Made by a program: the position numbers and the translations under genes. From Micropruina glycogenica (lineage in GTDB: Bacteria > Actinomycetota > Actinomycetes > Propionibacteriales > Propionibacteriaceae), in NCBI RefSeq assembly GCF_039524395.1, contig NZ_BAAAGO010000009.1: a stretch of 64,000 bases of DNA; one strand, written 5' to 3'. Below the pieces are notes generated by a model. The model was not told where the DNA came from and did no database searches. It saw only the letters and a program-made list of their open reading frames with translations. Positions within the stretch are counted from its first letter, which is position 1; each line of letters opens with the position of its first letter. This document shows, one piece after another, positions 25,200 through 35,924 of the stretch.

Positions 25200-26978
25200 C
25201 TAGAATCGGGCCGCCGCCAGGGCGTCCGCGGCCCTGACCAGCGCGAGGTGTGAGAACGCCTGGGGCATGTTGCCGGCCTGCCTGCGACCCTCGACGTCGT
25301 ACTCCTCGGCCAGCAAGCCGAGGTCGTTGGCGGCGGCGCAGGCCCGGTCCATCAGCGCCTCGGCGTCGTCGACCCGTCCGGTCGCCGCGTACTGCTCGAC
25401 CAGCCAGAACGAGCAGGCCAGGAACGGGTGTTCGGTGCCGGCCAGTCCGTCGACGCCGGTCTCGGCAAGGTAGCGATGCAGCAGTCCGCCCACCATCAGG
25501 GTTTGCTCCAGCCGCTCGACGGTGGCGAGCATGCGGGGGTCGTCGGCGGCGCAGAAGCCCACCTGCGGCAGCACCAGCAGCGAGGCGTCCACCTCGTCGG
25601 TGCCGTAGTGCTGGGTGAACCAGCCGCCCGCACTGACCGCGCTGGCCTCGATCTCGGCGCGCACGCTGTCGCGGGCGCTCTGCCACAGTTCGACCGCACC
25701 GGGCAGTCCGTAGCCGTGGACGGCCCGGACGCCTCGGTCGAACGCCGCCCAGGTCATCACCCGCGAGTGGGTGAACATCCGCGGCTCGCCGCGGATCTCC
25801 CAGATGCCGTTGTCGGGCTCGCCGATCCGGACCAGCGCCCGGTTCAGCAGCACCCGCTGCAACGGCCAAGAGGTGGTCGATTCCCCCAGCCCGGCCTCGC
25901 GGGCGGAATGCAGGGCGACCATCACCTCGCCGACCACGTCAGCCTGGTACTGCAGCGCCGCACCGTTGCCGATGCGCACCGGACGCGCGCCGCCGTAGCC
26001 GGGCAGGTGGGTCAGCTCCCGTTCGAGCAGGTCGCGCTCACCGGCCACGCCGTAGACGATCTGCATCTCGGCCGGGTCGCCGGCGATCGCACGCAACAGC
26101 CAGTTACGCCAGTGCTCCACCACCCGCAGAAAACCGTGTGCGATCAGCGCCTCCAGGGTCAGCGCGGCGTCGCGCAGCCAGACGTAGCGGTAGTCCCAGT
26201 TGCGAACGCCGCCGAAGTCCTCCGGCAGCGACGTGGTGGGCGCGGCGATGATGCCACCGGTGTCGCGGTGGGTCAGCGCCCGCAGCACCAGCAAGGATCG
26301 CACCACGTGCTCGCGGTGCTCGTGGTGGGCGTCGATCCGGTCGGCCCAGTCCTGCCAGTAGTCGAGGGTGCGTTCGCGCTCCGCTTCGCCGTTCAACTCT
26401 TCCGGGGCCCGGTGGTGGGACGGGTGCCAGGTGAGGCTGAGCTCCTTCACCTCACCGGCAGCGACGGTGACGGTGCCGGTGTGAACGTGGTCGGACGCGG
26501 TCAGCGTGCCGCCGCGGACCAGCACGGAATTCGGTCCAGCCACCGCGGTCAGCGTCGAGCCGGAACGCCGCACCCAGGGAACCGCCCGGGCGTAGTCGAA
26601 ACGCAGCCGCAACTCCTGGCCGAGCTCCACGGTGCCGCGCACGCCGACGATCCGCCGGATCACGTCAACCCGGCGTACCACGTCGAGATGGTGCTCGTTG
26701 ACCGGCATGAAATCGTGCACCTCGGCCTGGCCGTCCGGGGTGTCCCAACTGGTGACCAGAATGAACGTGTCGCCGTCGTAGCTGCGCACCGAACGCGCGT
26801 CCGGATGGGTGGGGCGCAGCTTCCAGCAACCCTGCTCGTCGCCGCCCAGCAAAGCGGCGAACACCGAGCCCGAATCGAACCGGGGCAGGCAGAGCCAGTC
26901 GATGGAGCCGTCGCTCGACACCAGAGCCGCGGTGCGGCAGTCACTCAACAGCGCGTAGTTCTCGATCGGTGTCGGCAT
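25200..26978 (-). CDS. glycoside hydrolase family 15 protein (glucoamylase/trehalase type)
   Basis: 592 residues. An N-terminal beta-sandwich region (IENYALLSDCRTAALVSSDGSIDWLCLPRFDSGSVFAALLG) is followed by the (alpha/alpha)6 catalytic domain with GGVRNWDYRYVWLRDAALTLEAL and, near the end, EHPFLACSFWLVEQYA. No signal peptide, so cytoplasmic. Actinobacterial members include trehalases as well as glucoamylases, so the substrate is left open. ATG 26978 begins at the conserved MPTPIENYALL; the frame upstream is not conserved-looking. Confidence 0.88.
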   Translation of the reverse strand: MPTPIENYALLSDCRTAALVSSDGSIDWLCLPRFDSGSVFAALLGGDEQGCWKLRPTHPDARSVRSYDGDTFILVTSWDTPDGQAEVHDFMPVNEHHLDVVRRVDVIRRIVGVRGTVELGQELRLRFDYARAVPWVRRSGSTLTAVAGPNSVLVRGGTLTASDHVHTGTVTVAAGEVKELSLTWHPSHHRAPEELNGEAERERTLDYWQDWADRIDAHHEHREHVVRSLLVLRALTHRDTGGIIAAPTTSLPEDFGGVRNWDYRYVWLRDAALTLEALIAHGFLRVVEHWRNWLLRAIAGDPAEMQIVYGVAGERDLLERELTHLPGYGGARPVRIGNGAALQYQADVVGEVMVALHSAREAGLGESTTSWPLQRVLLNRALVRIGEPDNGIWEIRGEPRMFTHSRVMTWAAFDRGVRAVHGYGLPGAVELWQSARDSVRAEIEASAVSAGGWFTQHYGTDEVDASLLVLPQVGFCAADDPRMLATVERLEQTLMVGGLLHRYLAETGVDGLAGTEHPFLACSFWLVEQYAATGRVDDAEALMDRACAAANDLGLLAEEYDVEGRRQAGNMPQAFSHLALVRAADALAAARF

Positions 26979-27003
26979 GCGCCCATCGTGCCAGCAGCCC
27001 TTG

Positions 27004-27795
27004 CTACTGAATGCCTTGGGCCACGAGGTCACGCACCGCCGTGAGCGCCTTCTCGTCGCCGTCGGCTTCGGGTTCGTCACCGCGGCCCCACAGCCAGCGG
27101 TCGACGTGCTCGGCCGTACCCGCGAAACCTGCGTCGGGCGCCAGGTCGGTGACGCGCAGCACCCCCGGCTCGTCGTAGCTGTTGCCTGACTGGCCGACGC
27201 CTTGCCAGCGGCCGGGTCGCAGCAGAATCGTGCGACCGGTGTCGGTGAGGGTGAGCGCCACCACCGAATCGGACGGCACGAACGCGAACCCGGGCAGCGT
27301 GCCCCACCAGGCGAACATCACGTCGAGGGCGTGCACGATGCCCGCCTCGGCCACCGCGGGGGCGATCGGCGTGACCGGCAGCCCGGCCGCCAGTTCGGCG
27401 TCGATGCGGTGCATGACCGCCTCGTGCACCTGCATGCGCCGGGTGAAGCCGACGGTCTGGTCGGTGCCGAACCACGACCAGGCCGGCTCGTCGTCGGCCC
27501 GCCGGCCGAGTTGCGTCACCAGGGCGTCGGTCTGGTCGGTCAGCAGCGCCAGGGTGGCCGGCACGTCGCCCGGACGAGCCGGTTTGGCGTTCTCGACCGC
27601 CTCCTGATCGTCGTCGGTGATCGCCCCCGAGCCCAGAATCCCGGCCCAGAACGCGTGCACCTCGGTGAGATGCCAGGCCAGGTCGGCCACCGTCCAGTCG
27701 GGGCAGGTGGGCACGGGTGCCTGTTGGTCGGCGGAGCGGATCGCGGCCGCGAACCGGTCGGTTTCGGCGGCGATCACCGCGGTGTGGTCGAACAT
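27004..27795 (-). CDS. maleylpyruvate isomerase family, mycothiol-dependent-type enzyme (DinB fold)
   Basis: 263 residues. The N-terminal four-helix domain carries the metal histidines in CPDWTVADLAWHLTEVHAFW and TRRMQVHEAVMHRIDAEL, as in the mycothiol-dependent maleylpyruvate isomerase/DinB family; the C-terminal part is the partner domain common in actinobacteria. The family uses mycothiol as thiol cofactor; the actual substrate is unknown. TAGGAT (27803-27808, minus) ends seven bases before the ATG, suggesting a leaderless transcript. It fits with the mycothiol genes at 6.5-8.5 kb. Confidence 0.8.
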   Translation of the reverse strand: MFDHTAVIAAETDRFAAAIRSADQQAPVPTCPDWTVADLAWHLTEVHAFWAGILGSGAITDDDQEAVENAKPARPGDVPATLALLTDQTDALVTQLGRRADDEPAWSWFGTDQTVGFTRRMQVHEAVMHRIDAELAAGLPVTPIAPAVAEAGIVHALDVMFAWWGTLPGFAFVPSDSVVALTLTDTGRTILLRPGRWQGVGQSGNSYDEPGVLRVTDLAPDAGFAGTAEHVDRWLWGRGDEPEADGDEKALTAVRDLVAQGIQ

Positions 27796-27990
27796 GAACC
27801 CGATCCTAGAACCCCAACCGGACGAAACTCGTCCGCTTCAGACGGGCGAGGGCGCCATGGGTCACGCTGCAGTCACCAGACAGTGCCGATCGGGCTCAAC
27901 GACCTGGCCCCCTGTCGGCGTTCTCAGCACGATTCGTGGAGCACGCCGTTCGGTGCCACCAACGCTTGGCGCAGGTGGGACGATGGATGG

Positions 27991-28932
27991 GTGAGCCAGC
28001 CCCCGACCACACCCGACCGTCCGCTGCCCGGCATCGCCTCGCCGATCGCCGCCGCGGTACTCGCCGGTGGGCTGGTGTACCTGATCTGGTGGGCGATGGT
28101 CAGCACCCGCACCGGCCAGCGCATCGACTCGCTCGCGCTCGAGGGTTCGCGGGTGGGTAGCTGGCGGCTCGACGAGCAGGCCGACCAACTGCTCGGCACC
28201 GTTTCGGTGCCAATGGTCGGCGGCATCATCGTCGCCGTGCTGCTGATCGGCGCCCTGCGCGGACGCTGGGTGGCCGCCATCGCCGCAGCGGTCGCCGTGG
28301 CCGGCGCCAATGTGACCACCCAGGTGCTCAAGATGCTGGTGTTCCGGCGCGACGACCTGCTGGGCCTCGGCGCCTGGAACGGCACCAACACCCTGCCCTC
28401 GGGGCACACCACCGTGGCGGCTGCCGGGCTGGTCGGGTTGATGCTGGTGGTGCCTCCGTGGTTGCGCTCGATCACCACCGCACTGGGCGTGGTGGGCGTG
28501 TCGGCCTACGGGTTCGCCACCCTGGTGAACCACTGGCATCGGCCCTCGGACGTCGCGGCCGCGGTGCTCGTGGCCGCCGGCTGGGGTTGCCTCGCGGTGG
28601 CCGCGGTTCGCGTCGCCGAGCGCAGGACGCCGCTGCGCGACGTCACCCACAGACCCGGCGCCACCTCGGTGATTCTGGTCATGCTCGCGATCTGCGGCCT
28701 GGCGCTGTCGGCCGCGGCAGGTTTCATGGTGTGGAACGCCGACCCCGAAGCCACCGACCGCACCACCGCGTTCATCGCCTACGTCGGCGGAGTGGCCGCC
28801 CTGGTCGGCATGACCTGCGGCGGTTTGGGCGGGCTGCTGCGGCTGCTGGACGCCACCCGTCCGATGCCTCGTGCGAAGCAGCGCACCGAGCTGGGCGACG
28901 TCACGACTCCTGCGCCCTCGCCACAAGGTTGA
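27991..28932 (+). CDS. PAP2-type membrane phosphatase
   Basis: 313 residues, with about seven hydrophobic helices. Phosphatase motifs are LKMLVFRRDD (motif 1, degenerate), TLPSGHTTVAAAG (motif 2, PSGH) and VNHWHRPSDVAAAVLVAAG (motif 3, H..SD), with active sites facing outwards in this family; substrates are lipid phosphates or undecaprenyl diphosphate. The GTG at 27991 gives VSQPPTTPDRPLP and is the best start; the frame open far upstream is antisense. The C-terminal extension adds three more helices (VILVMLAICGLALSAAAGF, TAFIAYVGGVAALVG). It overlaps the ABC ATPase gene tail-to-tail by 32 bases. Confidence 0.82.
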   Translation: MSQPPTTPDRPLPGIASPIAAAVLAGGLVYLIWWAMVSTRTGQRIDSLALEGSRVGSWRLDEQADQLLGTVSVPMVGGIIVAVLLIGALRGRWVAAIAAAVAVAGANVTTQVLKMLVFRRDDLLGLGAWNGTNTLPSGHTTVAAAGLVGLMLVVPPWLRSITTALGVVGVSAYGFATLVNHWHRPSDVAAAVLVAAGWGCLAVAAVRVAERRTPLRDVTHRPGATSVILVMLAICGLALSAAAGFMVWNADPEATDRTTAFIAYVGGVAALVGMTCGGLGGLLRLLDATRPMPRAKQRTELGDVTTPAPSPQG

Positions 28933-29875
28933 CGAACACGTCTTCGAGCGTGGGTTCGACCGCCACCAGCGACGCGTCGGCGAACCCTGCCGTCCGCAGC
29001 CGGGCGGTGTAGTCGCCCACCACGTCGCCCGACGCCCCTGGTTCGATCACCGCATGCAACCGGGCGCCCGACAGGTACGCCTCTTCGACCCCGGGGGCCT
29101 GTTCGAGCCAGGCCAGGGCCCCGTCGACGTCGCGCACCGACACCTCGAGCACCTGTTCGGCGATCAGATCGCGGCGAATGTCGTGCGGCACGCCCTCGGC
29201 GATCAGCCGACCGCGGTAGATGAAGGCGAGCTGATTGCAGTGGCTGGCCTCGTCCATGTAGTGGGTGGTGACGAACAGCGTCACCCCGCGACTGGCCAGG
29301 TCGTACAGCAGATCCCAGAACTGCCGTCTGGCCACGGGGTCGACGCCGCCGGTGGGCTCGTCCAAGAACAGCAGTTCGGGCTCGTGAATGGTGGCGGTGC
29401 CCAATGCGAGCCGCTGTCGCCAGCCCACCGACAGGTTCGCGGTGAGTTCGTTCTCGCGGCCCCGCAGGTCGGCCATGTCGAGCACGTAGGCGCGCTGCTT
29501 GGCGAACTGCTCGGCGCTCAGATCGTAGACGCCGGCGTAGAAACGCAGGTTCTCCTCCACGGTCATGTCTTCGAACAGCGCGAACTTCTGCGACATGTAA
29601 CCGAAGCGCTGCTTCACCCGCTCGGGGTGGTTGATCACGTCTTCGCCCAGCACCAGGGCCTGCCCCGCGTTGGGGCCGCTGGTGCCGGTGAGCATGCGAA
29701 TCGTGGTGGTCTTGCCCGACCCGTTGGGGCCGAGAAAGCCGAAAATCTGACCGCGCGGCACGTCGAAGTCGATGCCGTCGACGGCGGTGAAGGTGCCGAA
29801 CCGCTTGACCAGCCCGCGCACCGAGATGGCGGCCTCAGGGTTGGGCGGGGTGCCTGCGAGATCGTTGATGGTCAT
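28901..29875 (-). CDS. ABC transporter ATPase, YbhF C-terminal-half type
   Basis: 324 residues, last gene of the exporter operon. Walker A GPNGSGKTTT, Q-loop GYMSQKFALFEDMTVEENLRFYAGV, Walker B ELLFLDEPTGGVDP and the H-loop VTTHYMDEA are intact. The signature is LSVGWRQRLALG rather than LSGGQ, as I recall for the second ABC domain of E. coli YbhF; the other ATPase in the operon (32123-33055) has the canonical type. Together they look like a YbhF split into two genes and would form a heterodimer. ATG 29875 overlaps the preceding permease stop (ATGA). Confidence 0.87.
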   Translation of the reverse strand: MTINDLAGTPPNPEAAISVRGLVKRFGTFTAVDGIDFDVPRGQIFGFLGPNGSGKTTTIRMLTGTSGPNAGQALVLGEDVINHPERVKQRFGYMSQKFALFEDMTVEENLRFYAGVYDLSAEQFAKQRAYVLDMADLRGRENELTANLSVGWRQRLALGTATIHEPELLFLDEPTGGVDPVARRQFWDLLYDLASRGVTLFVTTHYMDEASHCNQLAFIYRGRLIAEGVPHDIRRDLIAEQVLEVSVRDVDGALAWLEQAPGVEEAYLSGARLHAVIEPGASGDVVGDYTARLRTAGFADASLVAVEPTLEDVFVNLVARAQES

Positions 29876-30990
29876 TCGGCCAGCCTCCGTCGGGTCGCAG
29901 CCACCGCCGCGCCGAAGATCACCACGCCGAACAGCCACAGAATCCAGAACTGGGTCGACAGCGCCTCGAAACCGCTGCCCTTGATGAACGCCCCGCGCAG
30001 AATGCTGATCGCCCAGGTCAGCGGAATGAACCAACTCAGCGGCTGAATCGCTTGCGGCATCGAGTCGATCGGAAAGATGAAGCCCGACAGCACGAAGCTG
30101 GGCAGCATGAACAGCATCATCACCTGCTGCGCCTGCTGCCGGGTGTGCGACACCAGCGAGATCAGCAGTCCCAGGCCGATGGAGGTGAGCATGAACAGTG
30201 CCAGCCCCGCGGCGACCACCGAGAACTGCCCCGCGAACGGCACCTTGAACCAGAAGATGCCCACCAGCGCCACCACCGTCAGCTGCAGCACGGCCAACAG
30301 CGCGTACGGGGTGACCTTGCCGGTGAGGTACTCCACCGGTTTGATGGGGGTGACGAACATCTGCTCCAGGGTGCCGCGTTCGCGCTCTTTCACCACCGCC
30401 TGGCCCATCACGGCCATGATCGACAGCATCAAGATGGCCGCCACCAGGCCGGGAATCATGGTGTTCACCGAAGCCAGCGTCGGGTTGAACATTACCCGCA
30501 CGCGGGCGTCGATGCCCGGCGCGGCCAGGTCGACGCCCTGGGCGGCCAGGCGGTCGGCGTTGAACCGGGCCACGATCTGCGCGGCGTAGCCGCTGCCCAC
30601 GCTGGCCACCTGGCTGTCGGAGCCGTCGACCACCACGCCGATCGGCGCCGCCTCGCCGCGGTCGAGCGCGGCCTGGGTGCCGGCGGGAATCACGATCGCA
30701 ATGGCGATCTGGCCGGTGTCCATCAGGTGCTGCAGGTCGGTCTCGGCGGGGCGCTGGGTCACCACGAAATAGTCGGACGCCCCGAAGCTCGCCTCCAGCG
30801 CCCGCGAGGTCGAGGTGCGGTCGAGGTCGACCACCGCGGTGCTCAGGTTCTTCACGTCGGCGGCCACCACGTAGCCGAACAGGATCAGCTGCAGAATCGG
30901 CATCAGAAACAGCAACCTGATCAGCAGCGGATCACGGCGCAGTTGCAGAAACTCCTTCCACATCAGCAGCCGAATGCGGTGCAGGCTCAT
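29872..30990 (-). CDS. ABC-2 type permease
   Basis: 372 residues. An N-terminal cytoplasmic stretch and helix (RIRLLMWKEFLQLRRDPLLIRLLFLMPILQLILFGYVV), a large extracytoplasmic domain (about 40-180), then five helices with KERERGTLEQMFVTPIKPVEYLTGK, the coupling segment of YbhS/YbhR/YhhJ-type permeases. Partner of the permease encoded just upstream, with ATGA overlaps at both ends. Exports an unknown hydrophobic or cationic compound. Confidence 0.9.
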   Translation of the reverse strand: MSLHRIRLLMWKEFLQLRRDPLLIRLLFLMPILQLILFGYVVAADVKNLSTAVVDLDRTSTSRALEASFGASDYFVVTQRPAETDLQHLMDTGQIAIAIVIPAGTQAALDRGEAAPIGVVVDGSDSQVASVGSGYAAQIVARFNADRLAAQGVDLAAPGIDARVRVMFNPTLASVNTMIPGLVAAILMLSIMAVMGQAVVKERERGTLEQMFVTPIKPVEYLTGKVTPYALLAVLQLTVVALVGIFWFKVPFAGQFSVVAAGLALFMLTSIGLGLLISLVSHTRQQAQQVMMLFMLPSFVLSGFIFPIDSMPQAIQPLSWFIPLTWAISILRGAFIKGSGFEALSTQFWILWLFGVVIFGAAVAATRRRLAE

Positions 30991-32122
30991 CGCCGCCTCC
31001 GTCCGTCGAGCAGCACGGCGATGGTCAGCACGACCACCGCGTAGGCGCCGAGCGCGGCCAGTTGCGGCCACAGTTCGTCGAAGCCGGCGCCCTTGAGAAA
31101 CACCCCGCGCGAGATCGTCACCATGAACCGGGCCGGAAACGCACAACTGATCACCTGCAACCACTCGGGTATCGAGCCGAGCGGAAACGCGAAGCCCGAC
31201 AGAATGAACGCCGGCAGCAGCGACAGCAGCAGGCCGAGCATGTTGGCGGTTTCGAGGCTGGGTGCGACGGCCGAGATCACCAGCCCGAGCCCCAGCGCGC
31301 AGAACACGAAAAGCGCGGCACCCAGCATCAGCACGGTGACGCTGCCGCGCAGCGGCAGGTCGAAGAACCAGATGCCGACCGCGGTGATCACGGCCAGGTC
31401 GAGAAAGGCCAGCAGGGTCCAGGGAGCGACCTTGCCGACCATCATCTCCCAGCGCTTCATGGGGCTGATCGCCAACTGCTCGTCGGTGCCCTGCTCGCGT
31501 TCGCGCACCAGGCTCACCGCGGTCTGTTGCAGCGCGACGACCATGATGATCACCACCATCAGGCCGGGGATCAGAAAGTCCGAACTGCGCTTCTCGGGGT
31601 TGTACCAGGTGCGAACCCGCGGTTCGAGCTGTCCGGCCGCGGTCACGTCGAGGCCCTGAGCGTCGGCCCACTCGATGGTGACCCGCTGCCCGTACACCTG
31701 GTTGAGCGCGGTGCTGAACGCCTGCCCCACCCGGGCCGCCGTCGGCTCGCTGCCGTCGAGGTAGACCGCGACGGTGGCACGCTCACCGGCGGCCAACTGC
31801 CGTCCGAAGCCTGAGGGCACGACCACCGCGATGCGGGCCTGGTTGTGGTCGAACACCCGGTCGACCGCGCCCAGGTCGTTCGCCGTGCCGACCAACCGAA
31901 AGAAGTCCGAACTGGCGTAGCTGCGCACGTAGGCCTGGCTGGCCGGGGTCTGGTCGGTGTCGATGATCACCGTCGAGACGTTCTTGACGTCGAAGCTGAT
32001 CGCGTAGGCGAACAGCAGCATCTGCAGCACCGGCATCACCAGCACCACCGCCAGGGTGCGGCGGTCGCGCAACAGGTGAATGAACTCCTTGCGGGTCATC
32101 GCCGAGATGCGGGTGAACGAGG

Positions 32123-32126
<4 letters not shown>
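30987..32126 (-). CDS. ABC-2 type permease
   Basis: 379 residues, the same architecture as the next gene: ISAMTRKEFIHLLRDRRTLAVVLVMPVLQMLLFAYAISFD at the N terminus, extracytoplasmic domain, then helices with REREQGTDEQLAISPMKRWEMMVGKVAPW. The two permeases are paralogues and probably form the heterodimeric channel. ATGA overlaps with the ATPase before and the permease after. Confidence 0.9.
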
Positions 32127-33051
<925 letters not shown>

Positions 33052-33055
<4 letters not shown>

Positions 33056-33828
33056 GGCAGGGTCACGGTCACGGGCAAGCCGGCCTTGAGGGTGCCGCTG
33101 GTGTCGTCGAGGCGAATGCGCACGGCGAACACCAGCTTGGTGCGCTGCTCGGCGGTGTCGATGTTGTTGGGGGTGAACTCGGCCTGGTTGCTGACGAACG
33201 ACACCGTGCCCTGAAACGTGGTGGTGCTCGAATCGGCGGTGACGGTGGCCTGCCGGCCCACCGACACCTGGCCGATCGCGGTTTCTGGCACGAACACCCG
33301 CACAAAGAGGTCGGACGGGTCGGTCAAGGTCAGGATCGTGCGGCCCGGGGCCGCGTTCTGGCCGACGTTGCCGACCACGTTCACCACAGTGCCGTCCTTC
33401 GGTGCCTTGATCGTGGCGTAGGTGAGCTGCACGTCGGCCAGCGTCACCGCCGCCTCGGCCTGCGCCAGGCGCGCCTTGGCGGCCTTGACGTCGGCCTTGG
33501 TGCCGTCGTCCTCGGCGTTGGTGACCGCGGCCTTGGCGGCTTTGACGCCCTGCTCGGCCTGGCTCTTCTGCAGTTTCAACGCGGCGGTGTCGAGCTGCAC
33601 GAGCACGTCGCCGGCGCTCACCTGGGCGCCCTCAGTGACCTCGACGGCGGTGATGCGGCCCGCCATCGCCGGAGCGATGGTGAGCTCGGTGGTCTCGACC
33701 TGGCCGCTCAGCGATTGGGTGGTGGTGGTCGGACGGGTGGCGCTCCACCACCACCAGCCGCCGAGCCCGACGATCAACAGCACGACCAGCACGATCACCG
33801 GCACCGGTGGCCTCTTGTGGTTCTTCAC
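33052..33828 (-). CDS. HlyD-family periplasmic-adaptor-type protein
   Basis: 258 residues. One N-terminal helix (VPVIVLVVLLIVGLGGWWWW), then lipoyl/barrel-sandwich halves (GRITAVEVTEGAQVSAGDVLVQLDTAAL and TIKAPKDGTVVNVVGNVGQNAAPGRTILTL) around a short helical hairpin, and a beta-barrel end (GLPVTVTLP). The GTG at 33828 lies in a GTGA overlap with the upstream adaptor gene. Such adaptors in a Gram-positive presumably help extract or pass substrate outside the membrane. Confidence 0.85.
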
Positions 33829-35258
33829 TTCTTCACCTCGTTGGTTCGGCACGCCGTGAGTTGGACGTCGACGGGCACGCCGGGCGGCAGCCCGGCGCTG
33901 ACGGTGACCTCGACGGGCACAGCACGGGTCAGGTGCACCTCGTCGGTGGTGTGGTAGGTGGGCGGGTACTGGGCCTCGGGCAGAATGCGGCTGATCGTGC
34001 CGGTGGGGCTCTCGCCCCAGGCGATGCTCGCGGCGTCGCCGACGCACACCCGGTCGGCCTGGGCGGGGGCGAGCCACAGCTCGACGACGTGCGCCGGGCT
34101 GCTCAGCTCGGCCACCGTCGCCCCGGGCGCCACCACGTCGCCGACGTGGGCGATGCTGGTGACGGTGCCGTCGCGCGGTGCGGTGACCACGGCCTGCGCG
34201 CGGGCGGTGCGGGCCTGCTGCACCGGCACGTCGTTGCCGGCGGCGATCACGGCGAGCTTGCGGCCGCGCGTGAGGTCGGCCTTGGCGTCGTCCAACTTCT
34301 TCAGGCCCTTGTCGATCTTCTTCAACCCGTCCCGGGCCTCGACCAGCTTGTCGTCGATGGTGGCGATGCCCTTGGTGAGCTTGGGAATGCCCTCGTTGAG
34401 TTGCTTCTGCGCCGCCTTGAGCTTCTTCTGCCCGGCCTTGGCCTGGGCGATGCCCTGGGTGAGCTGCTTCTGGGCGGCGGTGAGCTGGGCGATGCCGGCG
34501 TCGATGCCGGCCAGCGCTGCGGTGAGCTTCTGCACGGCCGACTGCAGTGCCGCAACCTGTTCGGGCGGAGCGTCCGCTGGCAGGGCGGCAAGGGCCGCTT
34601 TCGCGTCGTCCAGCTGCTGAGCCACCACCGGGCGCTGAGCCTTCATGCCCGCCAGGTTCTTCTCGATCTGGGCGAGCTTCGGCGGCAGCTCTTTGAGCGC
34701 CTTGTTCACCTTGGCCAGATTGGTGTTCACCGTGACCCGGGCCTTCTTGGCCTTGGCCAGGTTGCTCACCAACTCTTTGCGCGCCTTGGTCGCCTGTGCG
34801 ATGCCGTCGGTGACCTTGGTGCGGTTCTTCTTCAGGTCCGCTTTCTTGTCGGCGAGGGTGTCGATGGCGCTGTCGATCACGCCGACCTGCGCCTTCGCCA
34901 CGGCCAGGTCGGCCTTGGCCGCGGTCACATTGGCGGCCAGCGCGGCGTCGTCGAAGCGCACCAGCACGTCGCCGGCCTTGACCTGGTCGCCGATCGTCAC
35001 CTCGACGGCGCTCACCCGCTGGGCCGAGCCGAGCCCGAGCAGGGCGGGCACGGCCGACAGGTTGGCGGGCGTCGTGGCGGTCACCGTGAAGCCGGCGTTC
35101 AGATTGACCCGCGGCACGGCAAGCGTGGGTGCCTGCGCGGTGACCACGTCGGTCTTCACCCGTCCGGTCGAGGTGATCGTGGTCGACGGCGCCGCGCAGC
35201 CGGTCAGCGTCAGCGCCAGGGCGGTTGCCGCGGCGGGTAGCACGAATCGGGTCAACAC
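33825..35258 (-). CDS. HlyD-like adaptor lipoprotein with long coiled-coil hairpin
   Basis: 477 residues. GTG at 35258 gives VLTRFVLPAAATALALTLTGCAAP, a lipoprotein signal with lipobox LTGC. Two lipoyl half-motifs (VSAVEVTIGDQVKAGDVLVRFDDAAL; AVVTAPRDGTVTSIAHVGDVVAPGATVAEL) flank about 250 residues of lysine/alanine/leucine-rich heptads (KADLKKNRTKV, KQLTQGIAQAKAGQKKL), a very long antiparallel coiled coil for this class. Its start overlaps the TetR stop. It probably works with the second adaptor and the ABC exporter. Confidence 0.82.
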   Translation of the reverse strand: MLTRFVLPAAATALALTLTGCAAPSTTITSTGRVKTDVVTAQAPTLAVPRVNLNAGFTVTATTPANLSAVPALLGLGSAQRVSAVEVTIGDQVKAGDVLVRFDDAALAANVTAAKADLAVAKAQVGVIDSAIDTLADKKADLKKNRTKVTDGIAQATKARKELVSNLAKAKKARVTVNTNLAKVNKALKELPPKLAQIEKNLAGMKAQRPVVAQQLDDAKAALAALPADAPPEQVAALQSAVQKLTAALAGIDAGIAQLTAAQKQLTQGIAQAKAGQKKLKAAQKQLNEGIPKLTKGIATIDDKLVEARDGLKKIDKGLKKLDDAKADLTRGRKLAVIAAGNDVPVQQARTARAQAVVTAPRDGTVTSIAHVGDVVAPGATVAELSSPAHVVELWLAPAQADRVCVGDAASIAWGESPTGTISRILPEAQYPPTYHTTDEVHLTRAVPVEVTVSAGLPPGVPVDVQLTACRTNEVKK

Positions 35259-35875
35259 GGGTTCGGCCCGTCGTCCAGGGTGCGCAGGTAGGCGTCGACC
35301 AGCCACTCGACGTCGCCACGTTCCGGCGGCTGGGGCGGGCCGCTGAGCAGCAGGCCGCCGAACATCACGTAGCTGACCAGGGGCCCGACCAGCATGCGCA
35401 CGCTGACGTCGGGCCGATCGAGAGTGATCACGCCGTTCGCCGCCGCTCCTTCGAGAATGGCGCGGGTGCGGCCGAGCAGAAACAGCGGGAAGGCCTGCAG
35501 AAAAGCCTCGCGGAACTCGGGCAGGTGCACCGCCTCGCCCACCATCAGCCGCAGCAGCGCGATGGTCTCTTCGCGCAGCAGGCCGCCGATCAGCGCCTCG
35601 CCGAAGGCGATCAGCGCCGTGCGAAGTTCGCCGCGATTGCGCGGCGCATTCAGCGCGGGCGGTGCCGGAATGGCGCTCTGCACGTCGAGCACGATCGCCT
35701 TGAGCAGGTCGTCCTTGCTGTCGAAGTAGGCGTACAGGGTCTGCTTACTGACGCCCGCCTCGGCGGTGATCGCGTCCATCGAGGTGCGGGCGTAGCCCTG
35801 GGCGAGAAAGAGTGCACGGGCGGCGTCGGTGATCTGCTGGCGCTTGGCCAGAGCCCGGGGGCTCAACTCGTCCAC
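35252..35875 (-). CDS. TetR/AcrR family repressor of the exporter operon
   Basis: 207 residues. The HTH (residues 12-55) is ITDAARALFLAQGYARTSMDAITAEAGVSKQTLYAYFDSKDDLLKAIV; the rest is a helical ligand domain. GTG start at 35875. It is the first gene of the seven-gene minus-strand operon, and a 21-base inverted repeat lies five bases upstream, so autorepression that also controls the exporter is likely. Confidence 0.9.
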   Translation of the reverse strand: MDELSPRALAKRQQITDAARALFLAQGYARTSMDAITAEAGVSKQTLYAYFDSKDDLLKAIVLDVQSAIPAPPALNAPRNRGELRTALIAFGEALIGGLLREETIALLRLMVGEAVHLPEFREAFLQAFPLFLLGRTRAILEGAAANGVITLDRPDVSVRMLVGPLVSYVMFGGLLLSGPPQPPERGDVEWLVDAYLRTLDDGPNPC

Positions 35876-35879
35876 GACT

Positions 35880-35900
35880 CAAACTGTACGGTTCAGTTTG
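35880..35900. promoter_or_regulatory. inverted-repeat operator for the TetR regulator
   Basis: CAAACTG (35880-35886) and CAGTTTG (35894-35900) form a perfect 7-base inverted repeat around a 7-base spacer, five bases before the TetR start codon. Size, symmetry and position are typical of a TetR autoregulatory site. Confidence 0.7.
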
Positions 35901-35924
35901 ATTTCAAGCAATAGTGACCCAGTT

